DNA of 64,000 nucleotides from Leminorella richardii (GTDB lineage Bacteria; Pseudomonadota; Gammaproteobacteria; Enterobacterales; Enterobacteriaceae), in NCBI RefSeq assembly GCF_900478135.1, contig NZ_LS483470.1, positions 2,414,501-2,478,500 on the forward strand, given 5' to 3'. A program made the position numbers and the translations under genes. Shown piece after piece: positions 39,821-50,339 of the stretch (position 1 is its first letter; every line of letters starts with the position of its first letter). A model generated the notes under the pieces. It was not told the origin of the DNA and did not search any database. It saw nothing but the letters and a program-made list of their open reading frames with translations.

Positions 39821-40510
39821 ATGAAGCGTGCAGTCGTCGTCTTTAGCGGTGGTCAGGACTCAACAACCTGCTTGATACAGGCTCTGGCCAACTATGATGA
39901 AGTACACTGCGTCACTTTCGATTACGGTCAGCGCCATCGTGCAGAAATTGACTGTGCAAAAGCTCTTGCCCTAAGCCTGAAGGCTGCGGCACATAAAGTC
40001 ATGGACGTCAGTCTGCTTAACGAACTTGCTGTCAGCAGCCTAACCAGAGACAACATCCCTGTACCGGCACAGGTTGAAGACGGCGTTCCCAATACGTTCG
40101 TGCCCGGTCGAAACATTCTGTTTCTGACACTGGCCGGCATCTATGCCTATCAAATCAAGGCTGAGGCCGTTATCACCGGCGTATGCGAAACCGACTTCTC
40201 CGGCTACCCAGACTGCCGAGACGAGTTTGTCAAAGCGCTTAACGTCGCCCTGCGCCTTGGTATGGACTACGATCTTAAACTAGTTACACCGCTAATGTGG
40301 CTCAACAAAGCCGAAACCTGGGCTCTGGCTGACTACTATGATAGCCTCGACCTGATACGCCACCAGACACTAAGCTGCTATAACGGCATTCAGGGAGACG
40401 GCTGTGGAGAATGTGCCGCCTGTCGCTTAAGGGCGAATGGCCTTAACCGCTATCTGGAAAACCGGCCGGTCATTCTGAGGGAGGTCAAGCAGAAGCTCGC
40501 CCTCCCGTAA
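39821..40510 (+). CDS. queC: 7-cyano-7-deazaguanine synthase
   Basis: Makes preQ0 from 7-carboxy-7-deazaguanine, ammonia and ATP on the route to queuosine. The 229 residues (E. coli 231) include the PP-loop [13 protein letters not shown] (5-17), [12 protein letters not shown] and the C-terminal zinc site with cysteines in [18 protein letters not shown]. The ATG follows TTACGGAGCGAAAT. An unusual tandem repeat array lies upstream. Confidence 0.97.
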   Translation: MKRAVVVFSGGQDSTTCLIQALANYDEVHCVTFDYGQRHRAEIDCAKALALSLKAAAHKVMDVSLLNELAVSSLTRDNIPVPAQVEDGVPNTFVPGRNILFLTLAGIYAYQIKAEAVITGVCETDFSGYPDCRDEFVKALNVALRLGMDYDLKLVTPLMWLNKAETWALADYYDSLDLIRHQTLSCYNGIQGDGCGECAACRLRANGLNRYLENRPVILREVKQKLALP

Positions 40511-40520
40511 CGGAAACGCG

Positions 40521-40877
40521 CTACAGCTTCAGGCGAGAAAGATTGCGCTCAACGGTAGCAAGCCCAATGCCGGGAACGTCCTGAAGCTGCTCAATGCTGG
40601 AAAAAGGCCCATTCTGCTCGCGGTAGTTCACAATGCTCTGCGCTTTTTTCAACCCAATACCCAGCATCACTTCCGACAGCGCCTCCGCCGTTGCCTGATT
40701 GATGCTGACCTGCTCGTTTATCAGCGCCTTTTTTCCTTTGGCTGCGGCAGGCTGTTCCACTGTAGTGGGCGGCGTCGACGCTGCCTCCGGCTGACTCTCT
40801 TGTGCATATGCCAGGCTCGAAAACAGCAGAGAACCGGAAAATAGAACCGTCAATAGTGTTGAAACCGATTTTTTCAT
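40521..40877 (-). CDS. ybaV: YbaV, exported ComEA-type helix-hairpin-helix protein
   Basis: The 118-residue protein has a Sec signal peptide (cleavage after LAYA, near residue 25), a short polar linker and one ComEA-type double helix-hairpin-helix domain (about 55-118: SINQATAEALSEVMLGIGLKKA and LQDVPGIGLATVERNL). ComEA proteins bind DNA in the periplasm; E. coli YbaV is a short member. I chose the ATG at 40877, after AAGGAG, rather than the 30-codon longer frame. It is convergent with queC. Confidence 0.92.
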   Translation of the reverse strand: MKKSVSTLLTVLFSGSLLFSSLAYAQESQPEAASTPPTTVEQPAAAKGKKALINEQVSINQATAEALSEVMLGIGLKKAQSIVNYREQNGPFSSIEQLQDVPGIGLATVERNLSRLKL

Positions 40878-40977
40878 TGTATGACTCCTTCTCATTGGAT
40901 TAATGAATGCGCCGCACGCTGCGGCAGGAGTACATTGCGGGGATCGGTAAAAATGAACAATCAGCAAAATATAAATA

Positions 40978-41003
40978 TGGAAAAGGCCGCGAAAGCGGCC
41001 TTT
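40978..41003 (-). terminator. Terminator of ppiD
   Basis: AAAGGCCGC and GCGGCCTTT pair perfectly around GAAA; on the minus strand it ends in TTTTCC. It lies 44 bases after the ppiD stop. Confidence 0.8.
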
Positions 41004-41046
41004 AAGAGTTGAACTACGTTACATCAGGATGCGAGTCGCATCGCAT

Positions 41047-42930
41047 TTATTTGATGCCCGCAGCCTCACCAATTTTGATTTTTGCCTTAGCCCGCAGACT
41101 GCCAAGCAGAGCATCAAGGGTAGCTTCACCGGCCTGCTTAGCCAGCTGTGTGGTCACAGCCTTCGCCTGCTCGCCTTCCAGCTTGCCCGCTTCTACCGTA
41201 TCCAGAGCGACGATCAGCACGTTACCCTTCATATCGCTAGCCACGCCGAATTCCGGCTTGCTGTCCTTCGGTAACGGCATTGCAAAAACTGCATCAGCAA
41301 TTTGCGCATCGTCTGAGAAACGGGTTACGTCCTGACGGTCACCAAACTTCACACCGGCAGCAGCCAGAGCCGCATCACCAGTGCCGCCCTTCAGAGCAGC
41401 GATCAGTTCCTGCGCCTGCTTGCGAGCCATTTCAGCAACGTTCTGGCGCTTAAGCAGCGCGGTAATTTCAGCAGAAACGCTGTCAAACTCTTTTACCGCT
41501 TCAGGGCGATGCTCTGCAATTCGCAGCATAAAGGCGCGATCGCCTTCAACGCTAATCAGATCGGAGTTTTGCCCCGGGGCGCCGTTGCCGCCGAAGAGGC
41601 TGCCGTCAAATATAGTCTGCACCACTTCAGGATAGTTAAGCTGCTGCGGTACGTCTTCACGAGTAAACCAGTCGGTCTCAACCACTTTCAGGCCAGAGGC
41701 TTTAGCAGCACCGTCCAGAGACAGGCGATCGTTGGCGGTTGCATCCATGATTTTAGACTGAAGGTCTTCAAACTTCTCGTAAGATTTGTCCTGCATCAGA
41801 GCCTGGGTAATCTCGGACTTCACGCTCTCCAACGGCTTCTCTTTCGAGGTTTCGGTACCGTTTAAACGAACCACAAGGTAGCCAAGATCGGAACGGATCA
41901 CATCAGACAGTTGCCCGTCGGCCGTTAGCTTCGCTGCCAGAATGTCGTCTGGGATCGCAGTAGTTTCCAGCCATCCAAGATCGCCACCTTTGGCGCCAGA
42001 GTCTTTATCGATAGACTTCTCTTTTGCCAGTGTAGCGAAATCTGCCCCTTGCTTAAGCTGTTCAACAACAGCCTTAGCGTCACTCTCTTTCTCAAGCACA
42101 ATCACGCTGTAGTCAAAGCGAGGCTTCTGAATAAACATTGGCTTGTTTTTCTGATAGAAGTCGGCAATTTCCTGCTCGCTCACCGTCAGGCCTTCGCTCA
42201 ACGACGCTGCGTCAACTTCAATGTAGCTAACCTTTACGGTTTCTGGTGTGGTAAAGCGCGCTTTGTTCTGGTCATAGAACGCTTTTACCTGCTCAGCGGA
42301 AGGCTCAGCCTCTTTCTTTTCTGCCAGAGCGGTCATGTTGACAGGCGCCAGTCGAACGCCTCTCTTTTGCTGGATAAGCGCAGCAGCAGACTCAGCCTCT
42401 GTCGGTAGTGCAAAGTCGCTACCTGCGAAAGCGCGAACAATCTGCTGAGACAGCAGCTGCTTGCGCATAATTTCTGCGTACTGCTCCGGCGAAACCATAA
42501 TGCGGTTCAGCAGGTCACGGTACTTCTCGTTGTCGAATTTTCCGTTAGTGAAAAAATCGGGAGAATTCTGAATCGCCAGCTTAACCTGATCGTCACCAAT
42601 CGCCATGCCCAGACTGGCAGCGTACTGGTCGATAAGCAGGTCGTTAATCATGCGGTTCAGCACGTCCTGACGCAGCTGCTTCATATAGTCTTCGTTTGCC
42701 ATCAGCTGGGAAAAGTTTTCACCAAGCTGTTGCTGAAGGCGGCTGCGCTCGTTATTAAAGGATTGCTCAAAATTCGCGCTACTGATTTCCTGCCCGTTGA
42801 CTTCCGCCACGTAGTTTTCAGAACTGCCCAAGTAGCCGCCAACGCCGGTTAAAACAAACGACAGCATAATCAAGGCCAGAAGAACTTTAAGCACGACGTT
42901 ATTAGAAGCCGCGCGTAGATTGTCCATCAT
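41047..42930 (-). CDS. ppiD: Periplasmic folding chaperone PpiD
   Basis: The 627-residue protein (E. coli 623) has a cytoplasmic N-terminus, one membrane helix (about 16-35: VLLALIMLSFVLTGVGGYLG), a SurA-like chaperone region and an inactive-type parvulin domain (about 265-360, KGGDLGWLETTAIPDDI). PpiD is attached to the SecYEG exit and assists newly exported outer-membrane proteins. The gene follows hupB, as in E. coli. Confidence 0.97.
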   Translation of the reverse strand: MMDNLRAASNNVVLKVLLALIMLSFVLTGVGGYLGSSENYVAEVNGQEISSANFEQSFNNERSRLQQQLGENFSQLMANEDYMKQLRQDVLNRMINDLLIDQYAASLGMAIGDDQVKLAIQNSPDFFTNGKFDNEKYRDLLNRIMVSPEQYAEIMRKQLLSQQIVRAFAGSDFALPTEAESAAALIQQKRGVRLAPVNMTALAEKKEAEPSAEQVKAFYDQNKARFTTPETVKVSYIEVDAASLSEGLTVSEQEIADFYQKNKPMFIQKPRFDYSVIVLEKESDAKAVVEQLKQGADFATLAKEKSIDKDSGAKGGDLGWLETTAIPDDILAAKLTADGQLSDVIRSDLGYLVVRLNGTETSKEKPLESVKSEITQALMQDKSYEKFEDLQSKIMDATANDRLSLDGAAKASGLKVVETDWFTREDVPQQLNYPEVVQTIFDGSLFGGNGAPGQNSDLISVEGDRAFMLRIAEHRPEAVKEFDSVSAEITALLKRQNVAEMARKQAQELIAALKGGTGDAALAAAGVKFGDRQDVTRFSDDAQIADAVFAMPLPKDSKPEFGVASDMKGNVLIVALDTVEAGKLEGEQAKAVTTQLAKQAGEATLDALLGSLRAKAKIKIGEAAGIK

Positions 42931-43051
42931 AGGGTGACAACTCTCCGCTGTATTAAGTCTACATCATGAAACACCAGCAACATTGCCAACCCTATGGGGT
43001 GCTCTCAGCGGGCAATGGGGGTTTCTGTTTACGTTCGCCTTTTAAAAGGCA

Positions 43052-43079
43052 CAAAAAAAGCGCATCAAATTGATGCGCT
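43052..43079 (-). terminator. Terminator of hupB
   Basis: GCGCATCAA and TTGATGCGC pair around one base; the minus strand ends in seven T. It lies between hupB and ppiD. A perfect 14-bp palindrome GCCTTTTAAAAGGC stands next to it at 43037-43050. Confidence 0.85.
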
Positions 43080-43139
43080 CCTATTCTACCAGTTCATTGC
43101 CGGAAGGTAATGCTCTACCGGGCAAAAACGGGAAAAATC

Positions 43140-43412
43140 TTAGTTCACGGCATCCTTCAGGGCTTTGCCCGGACGGAAAGCTGGCACTTTGGCTGCAGCG
43201 ATTTTGATTTCTTTGCCAGTTTGCGGGTTACGACCGGTGCGAGCAGCACGCTCACGAACGACGAAAGAACCAAAACCAACCAGAGAAACTTGGTCACCGC
43301 TTTTCAGTGCTTCAGTGACTGCGTCAATGATGGCGTCTAATGAACGGCCTGCGGCTGCTTTAGAGATATCCGCTCCAGAAGCGATACGTTCAATCAGTTG
43401 TGATTTATTCAC
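43140..43412 (-). CDS. hupB: DNA-binding protein HU-beta
   Basis: The 90-residue protein [20 protein letters not shown]... has the HU/IHF fold, with the beta-arm [20 protein letters not shown] and C-terminal [11 protein letters not shown] bends and compacts DNA. The start is GTG at 43412, preceded by AAGGGGATTTTATA; the frame continues upstream without family similarity. It lies between lon and ppiD, the standard enterobacterial order. Confidence 0.97.
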   Translation of the reverse strand: MNKSQLIERIASGADISKAAAGRSLDAIIDAVTEALKSGDQVSLVGFGSFVVRERAARTGRNPQTGKEIKIAAAKVPAFRPGKALKDAVN

Positions 43413-43530
43413 TATAAAATCCCCTTTACGATAAATTGTCGTCCCTGATTCGTGATAGGGATACGACACAGTTACATCAAGTAAAACAAGCGATAGCCTG
43501 CTAACCTGACAGGCTAATTTAACGGCACAT

Positions 43531-43563
43531 AAAAAAACTGGCAAGAGAGAAATCTCCTGCCAG
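43531..43563 (-). terminator. Terminator of lon
   Basis: CTGGCA-GAGA and TCTC-TGCCAG pair with one mismatch around a 4-base loop; on the minus strand seven T follow. It lies 32 bases beyond the lon stop. Confidence 0.85.
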
Positions 43564-43594
43564 CCCCAGTTTTATCCAGAATATTTGCTCTACA

Positions 43595-45961
43595 TCACTT
43601 TTTTGCCTTCTTGGCAGCCACTGGGCGAGCCCCGAACGGCGGGTTTTGCAGCGCGATCTCCAACACTTCTTCGATACGCTCAACCGGATGAATATCCAAA
43701 TCGGCAATCACGTTATCAGGAATCTCTTCCAAATCACGTTTGTTTTCCGCTGGAATCAGAACGGTTTTAATGCCTCCTCGGTGAGCTGCCAACAGTTTTT
43801 CTTTCAGCCCGCCAATGGGCAGCACCTGACCGCGAAGTGTAATTTCACCGGTCATCGCCACGTCGGCACGTACTGGGTTACCCGTCAGGCAGGAAACCAG
43901 CGCGGTGCACATTGCCGTACCGGCGCTTGGGCCGTCTTTCGGCGTTGCGCCTTCCGGCACGTGAACGTGAATATCGCGCTTCTCGTAGAAGTCTTCGTTG
44001 ATGCCGAGCTTTTCTGCGCGCGCACGCACAACCGTTAGCGCAGCCTGAATAGACTCCTGCATCACCTCACCCAAAGATCCCGTATAGGTCAGCTTACCTT
44101 TACCCGGCACACAGGCGGTTTCGATGGTCAGCAAGTCGCCACCCACTTCCGTCCATGCCAGGCCAGTCACCTGACCCACGCGGTTTTCGCTGTCTGCGCG
44201 GCCATAGTCGAAGCGCTGAACGCCCAAAAACTCTTTCAGGTTGTCAGCGTTAACGATGATGTGCTTCACCTTCTTGTTCATCAGCAGCGTTTTCACCGCT
44301 TTACGGCACACCTTGGAGATTTCACGCTCAAGGCTACGCACTCCCGCTTCTCGCGTGTAGTAGCGGATCATCGCGATAATGGCGGAATCCTCCACGGACA
44401 GCTCGCCCTTTTTCAGCGCATTGCGCTCAAGCTGCTTCGGCAGCAGGTGCTGCTTGGCGATATTGAGCTTTTCGTCTTCCGTATAGCCGGAAAGGCGAAT
44501 CACTTCCATACGATCCAGCAGCGGCGCAGGGATGTTCATGGAGTTTGAAGTCGCCACAAACATCACGTCGGACAGGTCGTAGTCTACTTCCAGATAGTGG
44601 TCGTTAAAGGCGATGTTCTGTTCAGGATCGAGCACCTCCAACAGCGCAGAAGCCGGGTCACCGCGCATGTCAGACGACATTTTGTCAATTTCGTCCAGCA
44701 GGAACAGCGGGTTTTTCACTCCCACTTTCGCCATTTTCTGAATCAGCTTACCCGGCATAGAGCCAATGTACGTGCGACGGTGACCGCGAATCTCCGCTTC
44801 ATCACGCACTCCACCCAGCGCCATACGGACGTACTTACGCCCGGTCGCGTTAGCGATAGACTGCCCCAGCGAGGTTTTACCTACGCCCGGAGGCCCAACC
44901 AGACACAGGATTGGCCCTTTGATCTTGCTGACGCGACTCTGTACTGCCAGATACTCAAGGATACGGTCTTTAACGCGATCCAGCCCGTAGTGGTCGGTAT
45001 CCAGCACTTCTTGAGCTTTGAGCAAATCTTTTTTCACTTTGCTGCGCGCGTTCCACGGCACCTGAATCATCCAGTCGATATAGCCGCGAACCACGGTCGC
45101 TTCTGCGGACATCGGCGACATCATCTTCAGCTTTTGCAGCTCAGCTTCGGTTTTTTCCTTCGCCTCTTTCGGCATTTTTGCCGCTTCAATCTTGCGCTTG
45201 AGCGTCTCTATTTCATCCGGCGCATCGTCCATTTCGCCCAGCTCTTTCTGAATGGCCTTCATCTGCTCGTTCAGATAGTACTCGCGCTGGCTTTTTTCCA
45301 TCTGCTTTTTCACGCGGTTACGAATGCGCTTTTCTACCTGCAGCAGATCGATTTCAGACTCCATCATCGCCATCAGGAATTCCAGACGCTCACCGATGTC
45401 AGCCATTTCCAGCACAGTCTGCTTATCACTCAGCTTAAGTGACATATGTGCGGCAATGGTATCGGCCAGCCGAGCAGGATCCTCAATGCCATTTAGCGAC
45501 GTCAGAACTTCCGGCGGGATTTTTTTGTTCAGCTTGATGTAACCGTCAAACTGGTTAATCGCCGTACGGATAAGCACCTCTTGCTCCTGCTCATCCAGCC
45601 CGACGCTGGGCATATACTCCGCCTGTGCCGAAAAGTGTTCACCGTTGTCGCTGAGTGCGGTGATTTTGGCGCGCTGTAGCCCTTCCACCAGCACTTTCAC
45701 TGTACCGTCAGGCAGCTTCAACATTTGCAGAATAGAGGCGACGGTCCCTACGTTGAACAAATCGTTCACGCCGGGTTCGTCCATCGTGGCGTCCTTTTGG
45801 GCGACCATCAAAACCTTTTTATCCTGCTCCATCGCCGCTTCAAGGCAGCGAATAGACTTTTCTCTGCCGACAAACAGCGGGATCACCATATGTGGATAAA
45901 CCACGACGTCTCTCAGAGGCAGCGCAGGGATTTCAATGCGTTCGGAACGCTCAGCATTCAT
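43595..45961 (-). CDS. lon: ATP-dependent protease Lon
   Basis: The 788-residue protease (E. coli 784) has the N-terminal LON substrate domain (about 10-200), a coiled-coil segment, an AAA+ module with Walker [10 protein letters not shown] (near 356) and Walker [10 protein letters not shown], and a C-terminal serine-lysine protease domain with the catalytic serine in DGPSAGTAM and lysine in [13 protein letters not shown]. It degrades misfolded and regulatory proteins in the cytoplasm. A heat-shock promoter is visible upstream. Confidence 0.99.
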   Translation of the reverse strand: MNAERSERIEIPALPLRDVVVYPHMVIPLFVGREKSIRCLEAAMEQDKKVLMVAQKDATMDEPGVNDLFNVGTVASILQMLKLPDGTVKVLVEGLQRAKITALSDNGEHFSAQAEYMPSVGLDEQEQEVLIRTAINQFDGYIKLNKKIPPEVLTSLNGIEDPARLADTIAAHMSLKLSDKQTVLEMADIGERLEFLMAMMESEIDLLQVEKRIRNRVKKQMEKSQREYYLNEQMKAIQKELGEMDDAPDEIETLKRKIEAAKMPKEAKEKTEAELQKLKMMSPMSAEATVVRGYIDWMIQVPWNARSKVKKDLLKAQEVLDTDHYGLDRVKDRILEYLAVQSRVSKIKGPILCLVGPPGVGKTSLGQSIANATGRKYVRMALGGVRDEAEIRGHRRTYIGSMPGKLIQKMAKVGVKNPLFLLDEIDKMSSDMRGDPASALLEVLDPEQNIAFNDHYLEVDYDLSDVMFVATSNSMNIPAPLLDRMEVIRLSGYTEDEKLNIAKQHLLPKQLERNALKKGELSVEDSAIIAMIRYYTREAGVRSLEREISKVCRKAVKTLLMNKKVKHIIVNADNLKEFLGVQRFDYGRADSENRVGQVTGLAWTEVGGDLLTIETACVPGKGKLTYTGSLGEVMQESIQAALTVVRARAEKLGINEDFYEKRDIHVHVPEGATPKDGPSAGTAMCTALVSCLTGNPVRADVAMTGEITLRGQVLPIGGLKEKLLAAHRGGIKTVLIPAENKRDLEEIPDNVIADLDIHPVERIEEVLEIALQNPPFGARPVAAKKAKK

Positions 45962-46040
45962 AGAACTCTCTCTTTGTTCGCTTTCACCGACGGGCTGTCG
46001 ACAAAAAGTGGGATATGTTAATCACATGATACATGATGAG

Positions 46041-46069
46041 TATATGGGGACGACGGATTGACATTCAAC
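46041..46069 (-). promoter_or_regulatory. Sigma-32 heat-shock promoter of lon
   Basis: On the minus strand GTTGAA (46069-46064) and CCCCATATA (46049-46041) are separated by 14 bases, the spacing of sigma-32 promoters, and both elements match those I recall from the E. coli lon promoter. The -10 lies 80 bases before the lon ATG. Confidence 0.75.
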
Positions 46070-46174
46070 CGTACATAAAGAGAAAAAGTCTCCGAACCGC
46101 GTTCAATGGCATAGAGCCTTATTTAACAGGGGATTATCAGAAGAGTAACGTAAGCAAGCGGCTGGCGAACGTAA

Positions 46175-46200
46175 TAAAAAAGCAGAGCTTTCACTCTGCC
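46175..46200 (-). terminator. Terminator of clpX
   Basis: GCAGAG and CTCTGC pair around a 6-base loop, followed on the minus strand by TTTTTTATT. It lies about 45 bases after the clpX stop. Confidence 0.8.
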
Positions 46201-46243
46201 TTTTTTATTAACGAGAATGCCCGAAAGCGTTTGGGGTATAAAA

Positions 46244-47521
46244 CTACTCCCCTGCCGCCTGCGCTTCCTGCTCGGGCTGACCGTAAATCAGCAGCGGTTG
46301 AGACTGCCCTTCGATAACAGATGCATCGATGACCACCTTCTCAACGTTTTCCATTGAGGGAATGTCGTACATCGTATCCAACAGTGCGCCTTCAACGATA
46401 GACCGCAGGCCGCGAGCGCCGGTTTTGCGCGCCATGGCTTTTTTCGCAATCGCCCGAAGCGCCTCTTCACGGAACTCCAGATCGACGCTTTCAAGGCGGA
46501 ACAGCGCCTGATACTGCTTGGTCAGTGCGTTTTTCGGCTCTTGCAGGATCTGCAACAGTGCGGCCTCATCCAGCTCGCTCAGCGTTGCCACAACCGGCAG
46601 ACGACCGATGAACTCAGGGATCAGACCAAACTTGATCAAGTCTTCAGGCTCGACCTGCTTGAGCAGCTCGCCTTCGGTCGATCTGTCTGACGGATTTTTC
46701 ACTTTCGCCACGAAGCCAATGCCCGCACCGGTTTCTACCCGACGATCGATCACTTTATCCAGCCCTGCAAACGCACCGCCGCAGATAAACAGAATCTTAG
46801 AGGTATCTACCTGCAAAAACTCCTGCTGCGGGTACTTGCGACCACCCTGAGGAGGCACGGAAGCTACGGTTCCTTCAATTAGCTTCAGCAGCGCCTGCTG
46901 TACGCCTTCGCCGGACACGTCACGCGTAATAGACGGATTGTCAGACTTTCGGGAAATCTTGTCGATTTCGTCGATATAGATAATGCCGCGCTGGGCCTTC
47001 TCTACGTCGTAGTCGCACTTTTGCAGCAGCTTTTGAATAATATTTTCGACGTCTTCGCCCACGTAGCCGGCTTCCGTCAGCGTTGTGGCGTCGGCCATAG
47101 TAAACGGCACGTCAAGGAAACGCGCCAGCGTTTCCGCTAGCAGGGTTTTACCGCTGCCGGTAGGACCAATCAGCAGGATGTTGCTTTTGCCCAGCTCAAC
47201 GCCGTCGTTGCTACTGCCGTTACGCAGTCGCTTGTAGTGATTGTATACCGCAACCGCCAGCACCTTTTTCGCCTGCTCCTGACCGATAACATAATCGTCC
47301 AGGTGATGGCGGATTTCGTGCGGCGTCGGCAGTGAATTGCGCTCTCTGTGCGGAACGATCTCTTTAATCTCTTCGCGAATGATGTCGTTACACAGATCGA
47401 CGCACTCATCGCAGATATACACCGACGGACCGGCAATCAGCTTACGTACTTCATGCTGGCTTTTGCCGCAAAAAGTACAGTAAAGCAGCTTTCCTGAACC
47501 GTCTTTGCCTTTATCTGTCAT
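46244..47521 (-). CDS. clpX: ClpX, ATPase unfoldase of the ClpXP protease
   Basis: The 425-residue AAA+ protein (E. coli 424) has an N-terminal zinc domain with Cys15, Cys18, Cys37 and Cys40, Walker [13 protein letters not shown], Walker B IYIDEIDK, pore loop GYVGEDVE and an IGF-type loop for ClpP docking (GIGFVAKV). I chose [10 protein letters not shown] at 47521, the family start after AGAGGTTTGCTG; an in-frame ATG two codons upstream is less likely. It is downstream of clpP. Confidence 0.98.
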   Translation of the reverse strand: MTDKGKDGSGKLLYCTFCGKSQHEVRKLIAGPSVYICDECVDLCNDIIREEIKEIVPHRERNSLPTPHEIRHHLDDYVIGQEQAKKVLAVAVYNHYKRLRNGSSNDGVELGKSNILLIGPTGSGKTLLAETLARFLDVPFTMADATTLTEAGYVGEDVENIIQKLLQKCDYDVEKAQRGIIYIDEIDKISRKSDNPSITRDVSGEGVQQALLKLIEGTVASVPPQGGRKYPQQEFLQVDTSKILFICGGAFAGLDKVIDRRVETGAGIGFVAKVKNPSDRSTEGELLKQVEPEDLIKFGLIPEFIGRLPVVATLSELDEAALLQILQEPKNALTKQYQALFRLESVDLEFREEALRAIAKKAMARKTGARGLRSIVEGALLDTMYDIPSMENVEKVVIDASVIEGQSQPLLIYGQPEQEAQAAGE

Positions 47522-47587
47522 CAGCAAACCTCTTAAATTTCATCTTTTCTTTTGCATCCTGCGCCAAAAGCCCCAGCGAGACAAGGA

Positions 47588-47613
47588 GCATACCGCCTAT
47601 TGCTGCGGTATGC
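47588..47613 (-). other. Hairpin between clpP and clpX
   Basis: GCATACCGC and GCGGTATGC form a perfect 9-bp stem with an 8-base loop in the 144-base gap between clpP and clpX. The following minus-strand bases (TCCTTGTCTC) are only moderately T-rich. It could be a partial terminator that sets the ClpP to ClpX ratio, or an mRNA-stabilising structure. Confidence 0.55.
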
Positions 47614-47665
47614 CTCGCCTTTTTCATGCGGTTTCTGAATTCCTATATGGCGCCTGCCAGAGGAA

Positions 47666-48301
47666 TTACAAGCGTGTGGTCAGAATTTCGTCCACCAGCC
47701 CGTACTCTTTGGCTTCTTGCGCCGACATGAAGCGATCGCGGTCGGTATCTCTTTCAATGATCTCGAAAGGCTGACCGGTATGCTGCGCCATCAGTTCATT
47801 CATGCGACGCTTCGTCTTAACGATTTCCTCAGCGTGGATCTGAATGTCTGACACCTGCCCCTGGAAGCCTCCCAGCGGCTGGTGAATCATCACGCGGGCA
47901 TTCGGCAGGCAGAAACGCTTGCCTTTAGCGCCTGCGGTCAACAGGAAAGAGCCCATTGAGCACGCCTGCCCCAGACAAATAGTGCTGACATCCGGCTTGA
48001 TAAACTGCATGGTGTCGTAAATCGACATACCGGACGTGATCACGCCGCCCGGCGAATTGATATAAAGATAAATGTCTTTTTCCGGATTTTCCGCTTCCAG
48101 AAACAGCAGCTGGGCGACAATCAGGTTAGCCATATAGTCTTCAACCTGACCGTTAAGGAAAATGATGCGGTCCTTTAACAGACGGGAATAAATATCGTAA
48201 GAGCGCTCCCCTCGGGAAGTTTGCTCAACCACCATTGGTACTAACGCCATATTTGGCTCCATGCCCGATGAAAAATTGTCTTGATTACCACTGTAGGACA
48301 T
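47666..48301 (-). CDS. clpP: ClpP, protease subunit of ClpXP/ClpAP
   Basis: The 211-residue protein (E. coli 207) starts [13 protein letters not shown]; the propeptide end is near [12 protein letters not shown]. The catalytic serine lies in [11 protein letters not shown], the histidine in [10 protein letters not shown] and the aspartate in [12 protein letters not shown]. Two substitutions around the serine (ACSMGS instead of AASMGA in E. coli) are conservative. The start at 48301 follows GGGAGACACAA. It lies between tig and clpX. Confidence 0.98.
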   Translation of the reverse strand: MSYSGNQDNFSSGMEPNMALVPMVVEQTSRGERSYDIYSRLLKDRIIFLNGQVEDYMANLIVAQLLFLEAENPEKDIYLYINSPGGVITSGMSIYDTMQFIKPDVSTICLGQACSMGSFLLTAGAKGKRFCLPNARVMIHQPLGGFQGQVSDIQIHAEEIVKTKRRMNELMAQHTGQPFEIIERDTDRDRFMSAQEAKEYGLVDEILTTRL

Positions 48302-48315
48302 TTGTGTCTCCCGAT

Positions 48316-48349
48316 AAAAAATGGCCCGGAAACAGAGCCTCCGGGCCAT
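48316..48349 (-). terminator. Terminator of tig
   Basis: ATGGCCCGGA and TCCGGGCCAT pair around a 9-base loop, followed on the minus strand by TTTTTT. It lies between tig and clpP and would make clpP depend on its own promoter or on partial read-through. Confidence 0.8.
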
Positions 48350-48403
48350 ATTTGCAGAAGTATAGTGATTAAGTCAACTATTAACCTGCATCCACAGTCA
48401 GCC

Positions 48404-49708
48404 TTATGCTGCCGGAGTCTGATTCATCAACTCGCTGAATGACATGGCTTTTTCAGTGACTTTGGCGCCAGCCAGCAGAGTTTCCACTGCGACTTCTTCC
48501 AGCGCCACGTTGCGCATGTTGTTCATCAGCTCGCTGTTCTTATTATAGAACTCAATCACCTCTTGTGGATCTTCATAAGCAGAAGCCATTTCTTCAATCA
48601 GCGCGCTAACGCGAGCCTGATCGGCTTTCAGCTCATTTTTACGGATCACTTCACCCAGCAGCAGACCGACCTGAACGCGACGCTTAGCCTGCTCTTCGAA
48701 CAGTTCGCGCGGCAGCTCCATTGCCTGCTGTTGGTTACCGCCAAAGCGCTGAGCAGCCTGCTGACGCAGAACGTCAACTTCGCTGTCGATCAGAGAAGAA
48801 GGGATCTCAACGTCGTTAGCCTTAACCAGACCGTCGATAACCTGAGTCTTAACGCGGTTACGGATAGCGCCTTTCAGCTCGCGCTCCATGTTTTTGCGCA
48901 CTTCGGTCTTCAGACCGTCCAGTGAGCCATCTGCAACGCCGAAGCGAGAAACGAATTCAGCAGTGAACTCTGGCAGTTCGCGCTCTTCTACCTTCTTGAG
49001 CACGATAGCGAACTGTGCCGCTTTGCCCTTCAGATTTTCAGCGTGGTAGTCTTCAGGGAAGGTGACGTCGATAGTGAACTCGTCGCCCTTCTTGTGACCA
49101 ACGATGCCTTCTTCAAAACCTGGGATCATACGACCCTGCCCCATAGCCAGTGCGAAATCACTCGCCTTGCCGCCTTCAAACTCTTCGCCGTCGATGGTGC
49201 CAGTGAAGTCAACGGTCACTCGATCTTCTGCTTTAGCGTCAGTATCGATGTCTTTCCAGGTTGCCTGCTGCTTGCGCAGGGTGTCCAGCATGGTGTCGAT
49301 GTCTTCTTCTTTTACTTCAACAACCGGCTTTTCAACTTCAATCGCGTCCAGATCTTTAAGCTCAACTTCTGGATACACTTCGAATTCAACGCTGTATTGG
49401 AAATCTTCACCCAGCTTGTACTCGCCTGGAACGTACTTCGGCGCGCCAGCAGGATTGATTTTTTCTTTGATGATGGCGTCAATAAAGTGACGCTGCATCA
49501 GCTCGCCCAGCACGTCCTGACGCGCGGAAGCGCCGTAGCGCTGAGCGATAATGTTCATTGGCACTTTGCCCTTGCGGAAACCGTCGATACGCACTTTCTT
49601 GGCGATATCAACCAGCTCTTTCTTGACAGCTTCTTCAATCACGTCCGCTGCGACGTTAATTGACAAACGGCGCCCTAGGCCTTGAGTTGTTTCAACTGAA
49701 ACTTGCAT
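48404..49708 (-). CDS. tig: Trigger factor
   Basis: Ribosome-bound folding chaperone. The 434-residue protein (E. coli 432) has the ribosome-binding domain with the GFRKGKVP loop (about 43-50), an FKBP-like prolyl isomerase domain (about 150-245, [19 protein letters not shown]) and the helical C-terminal arms. It heads the tig-clpP-clpX-lon-hupB-ppiD series. A 334-base region without a clear gene separates it from bolA. Confidence 0.98.
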   Translation of the reverse strand: MQVSVETTQGLGRRLSINVAADVIEEAVKKELVDIAKKVRIDGFRKGKVPMNIIAQRYGASARQDVLGELMQRHFIDAIIKEKINPAGAPKYVPGEYKLGEDFQYSVEFEVYPEVELKDLDAIEVEKPVVEVKEEDIDTMLDTLRKQQATWKDIDTDAKAEDRVTVDFTGTIDGEEFEGGKASDFALAMGQGRMIPGFEEGIVGHKKGDEFTIDVTFPEDYHAENLKGKAAQFAIVLKKVEERELPEFTAEFVSRFGVADGSLDGLKTEVRKNMERELKGAIRNRVKTQVIDGLVKANDVEIPSSLIDSEVDVLRQQAAQRFGGNQQQAMELPRELFEEQAKRRVQVGLLLGEVIRKNELKADQARVSALIEEMASAYEDPQEVIEFYNKNSELMNNMRNVALEEVAVETLLAGAKVTEKAMSFSELMNQTPAA

Positions 49709-50042
49709 CTTGTTACCTCAAAAAATCACAGTGCTCGGTCAACTCCAGAAGCCGCTTTTAGTCGACGCGCTGTCAGACCAATAGCACCTCTTAAGACCGG
49801 GAAGGCCGCACGGAACGGAACCTAATCCCTTATCGTCAGAAGCATCCCGAATGAAGTCAGGAAAAATAGACGCCGCATTATAGCCGCGCATTGTGCATGA
49901 GTCGAGAAAAGAGAGGCGCTTAGCGGCGATAAATCGCAATTTTGCGTTCTACCACGCGTTCTTATGACACCGCTAAAACCGTAATTCTGCAAAAAACAGC
50001 GCAGAGTACGTTTACCATCAACGCTTTTCTCACTTACCGCCG
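49709..50042. other. tig-bolA intergenic region
   Basis: The 334 bases hold the tig leader (TTGAGGTAACA just before the ATG) and presumably its promoter, plus the end of the bolA transcript. A 66-codon minus-strand frame at 49739-49939 shows no family likeness and no good start site. I see no convincing terminator, RNA gene or repeat. Confidence 0.4.
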
Positions 50043-50339
50043 CTAGCCTTTACAGACAGGTGAGTCAGGCACATCATCTTGAGCGCTTTCCCACTCCTGT
50101 GGCGTATAAGTATGCAGCGCCAGCGCGTGTACCTGCTGCGCCATCTCTTCCGCCAGTAGTCGATACACCATTTGATGGCGAGCTACCGGGCGCTTGCCCT
50201 CAAACTCGGCTGATACAACGATAGCCTTAAAGTGCGTCTGTGAGCCCGGCGGCACGTGATGCATATGGCTTTCGTTAACCACTTCGATAAACGTCGGCGA
50301 CAGCGCCGACAGCTTTTGTTCTATTTGCTGTTGCATCAT
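50043..50339 (-). CDS. bolA: BolA family transcriptional/iron-sulfur-linked regulator
   Basis: The 98-residue protein (E. coli 105) has the class II KH-like BolA fold: LEVV-type strand FIEVVNESHMHHVPPGS, the FKAIVVS strand, the conserved RHQMVYRLLAEEM helix and VHALALHTYTPQEW. The histidine and cysteine residues used with monothiol glutaredoxins are partly visible (HALALH). BolA controls morphology genes and partners glutaredoxin-type iron-sulfur proteins. The C-terminal tail is shorter than in E. coli. It is divergent from yajG. Confidence 0.95.
   Translation of the reverse strand: MMQQQIEQKLSALSPTFIEVVNESHMHHVPPGSQTHFKAIVVSAEFEGKRPVARHQMVYRLLAEEMAQQVHALALHTYTPQEWESAQDDVPDSPVCKG

Noticed and set aside
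44597..45442. 281-codon plus-strand open frame opposite lon
   Set aside because: Antisense to highly conserved lon sequence; composition (His, Phe, Arg, Leu rich) is typical of mirror-image frames.
49043..49663. 206-codon plus-strand frame opposite tig
   Set aside because: Shadow of trigger factor; residue content and lack of start signals argue against a gene.
49739..49939. 66-codon minus-strand frame in the tig leader
   Set aside because: No recognised family, no convincing ribosome site, and it ends close to the tig promoter region.
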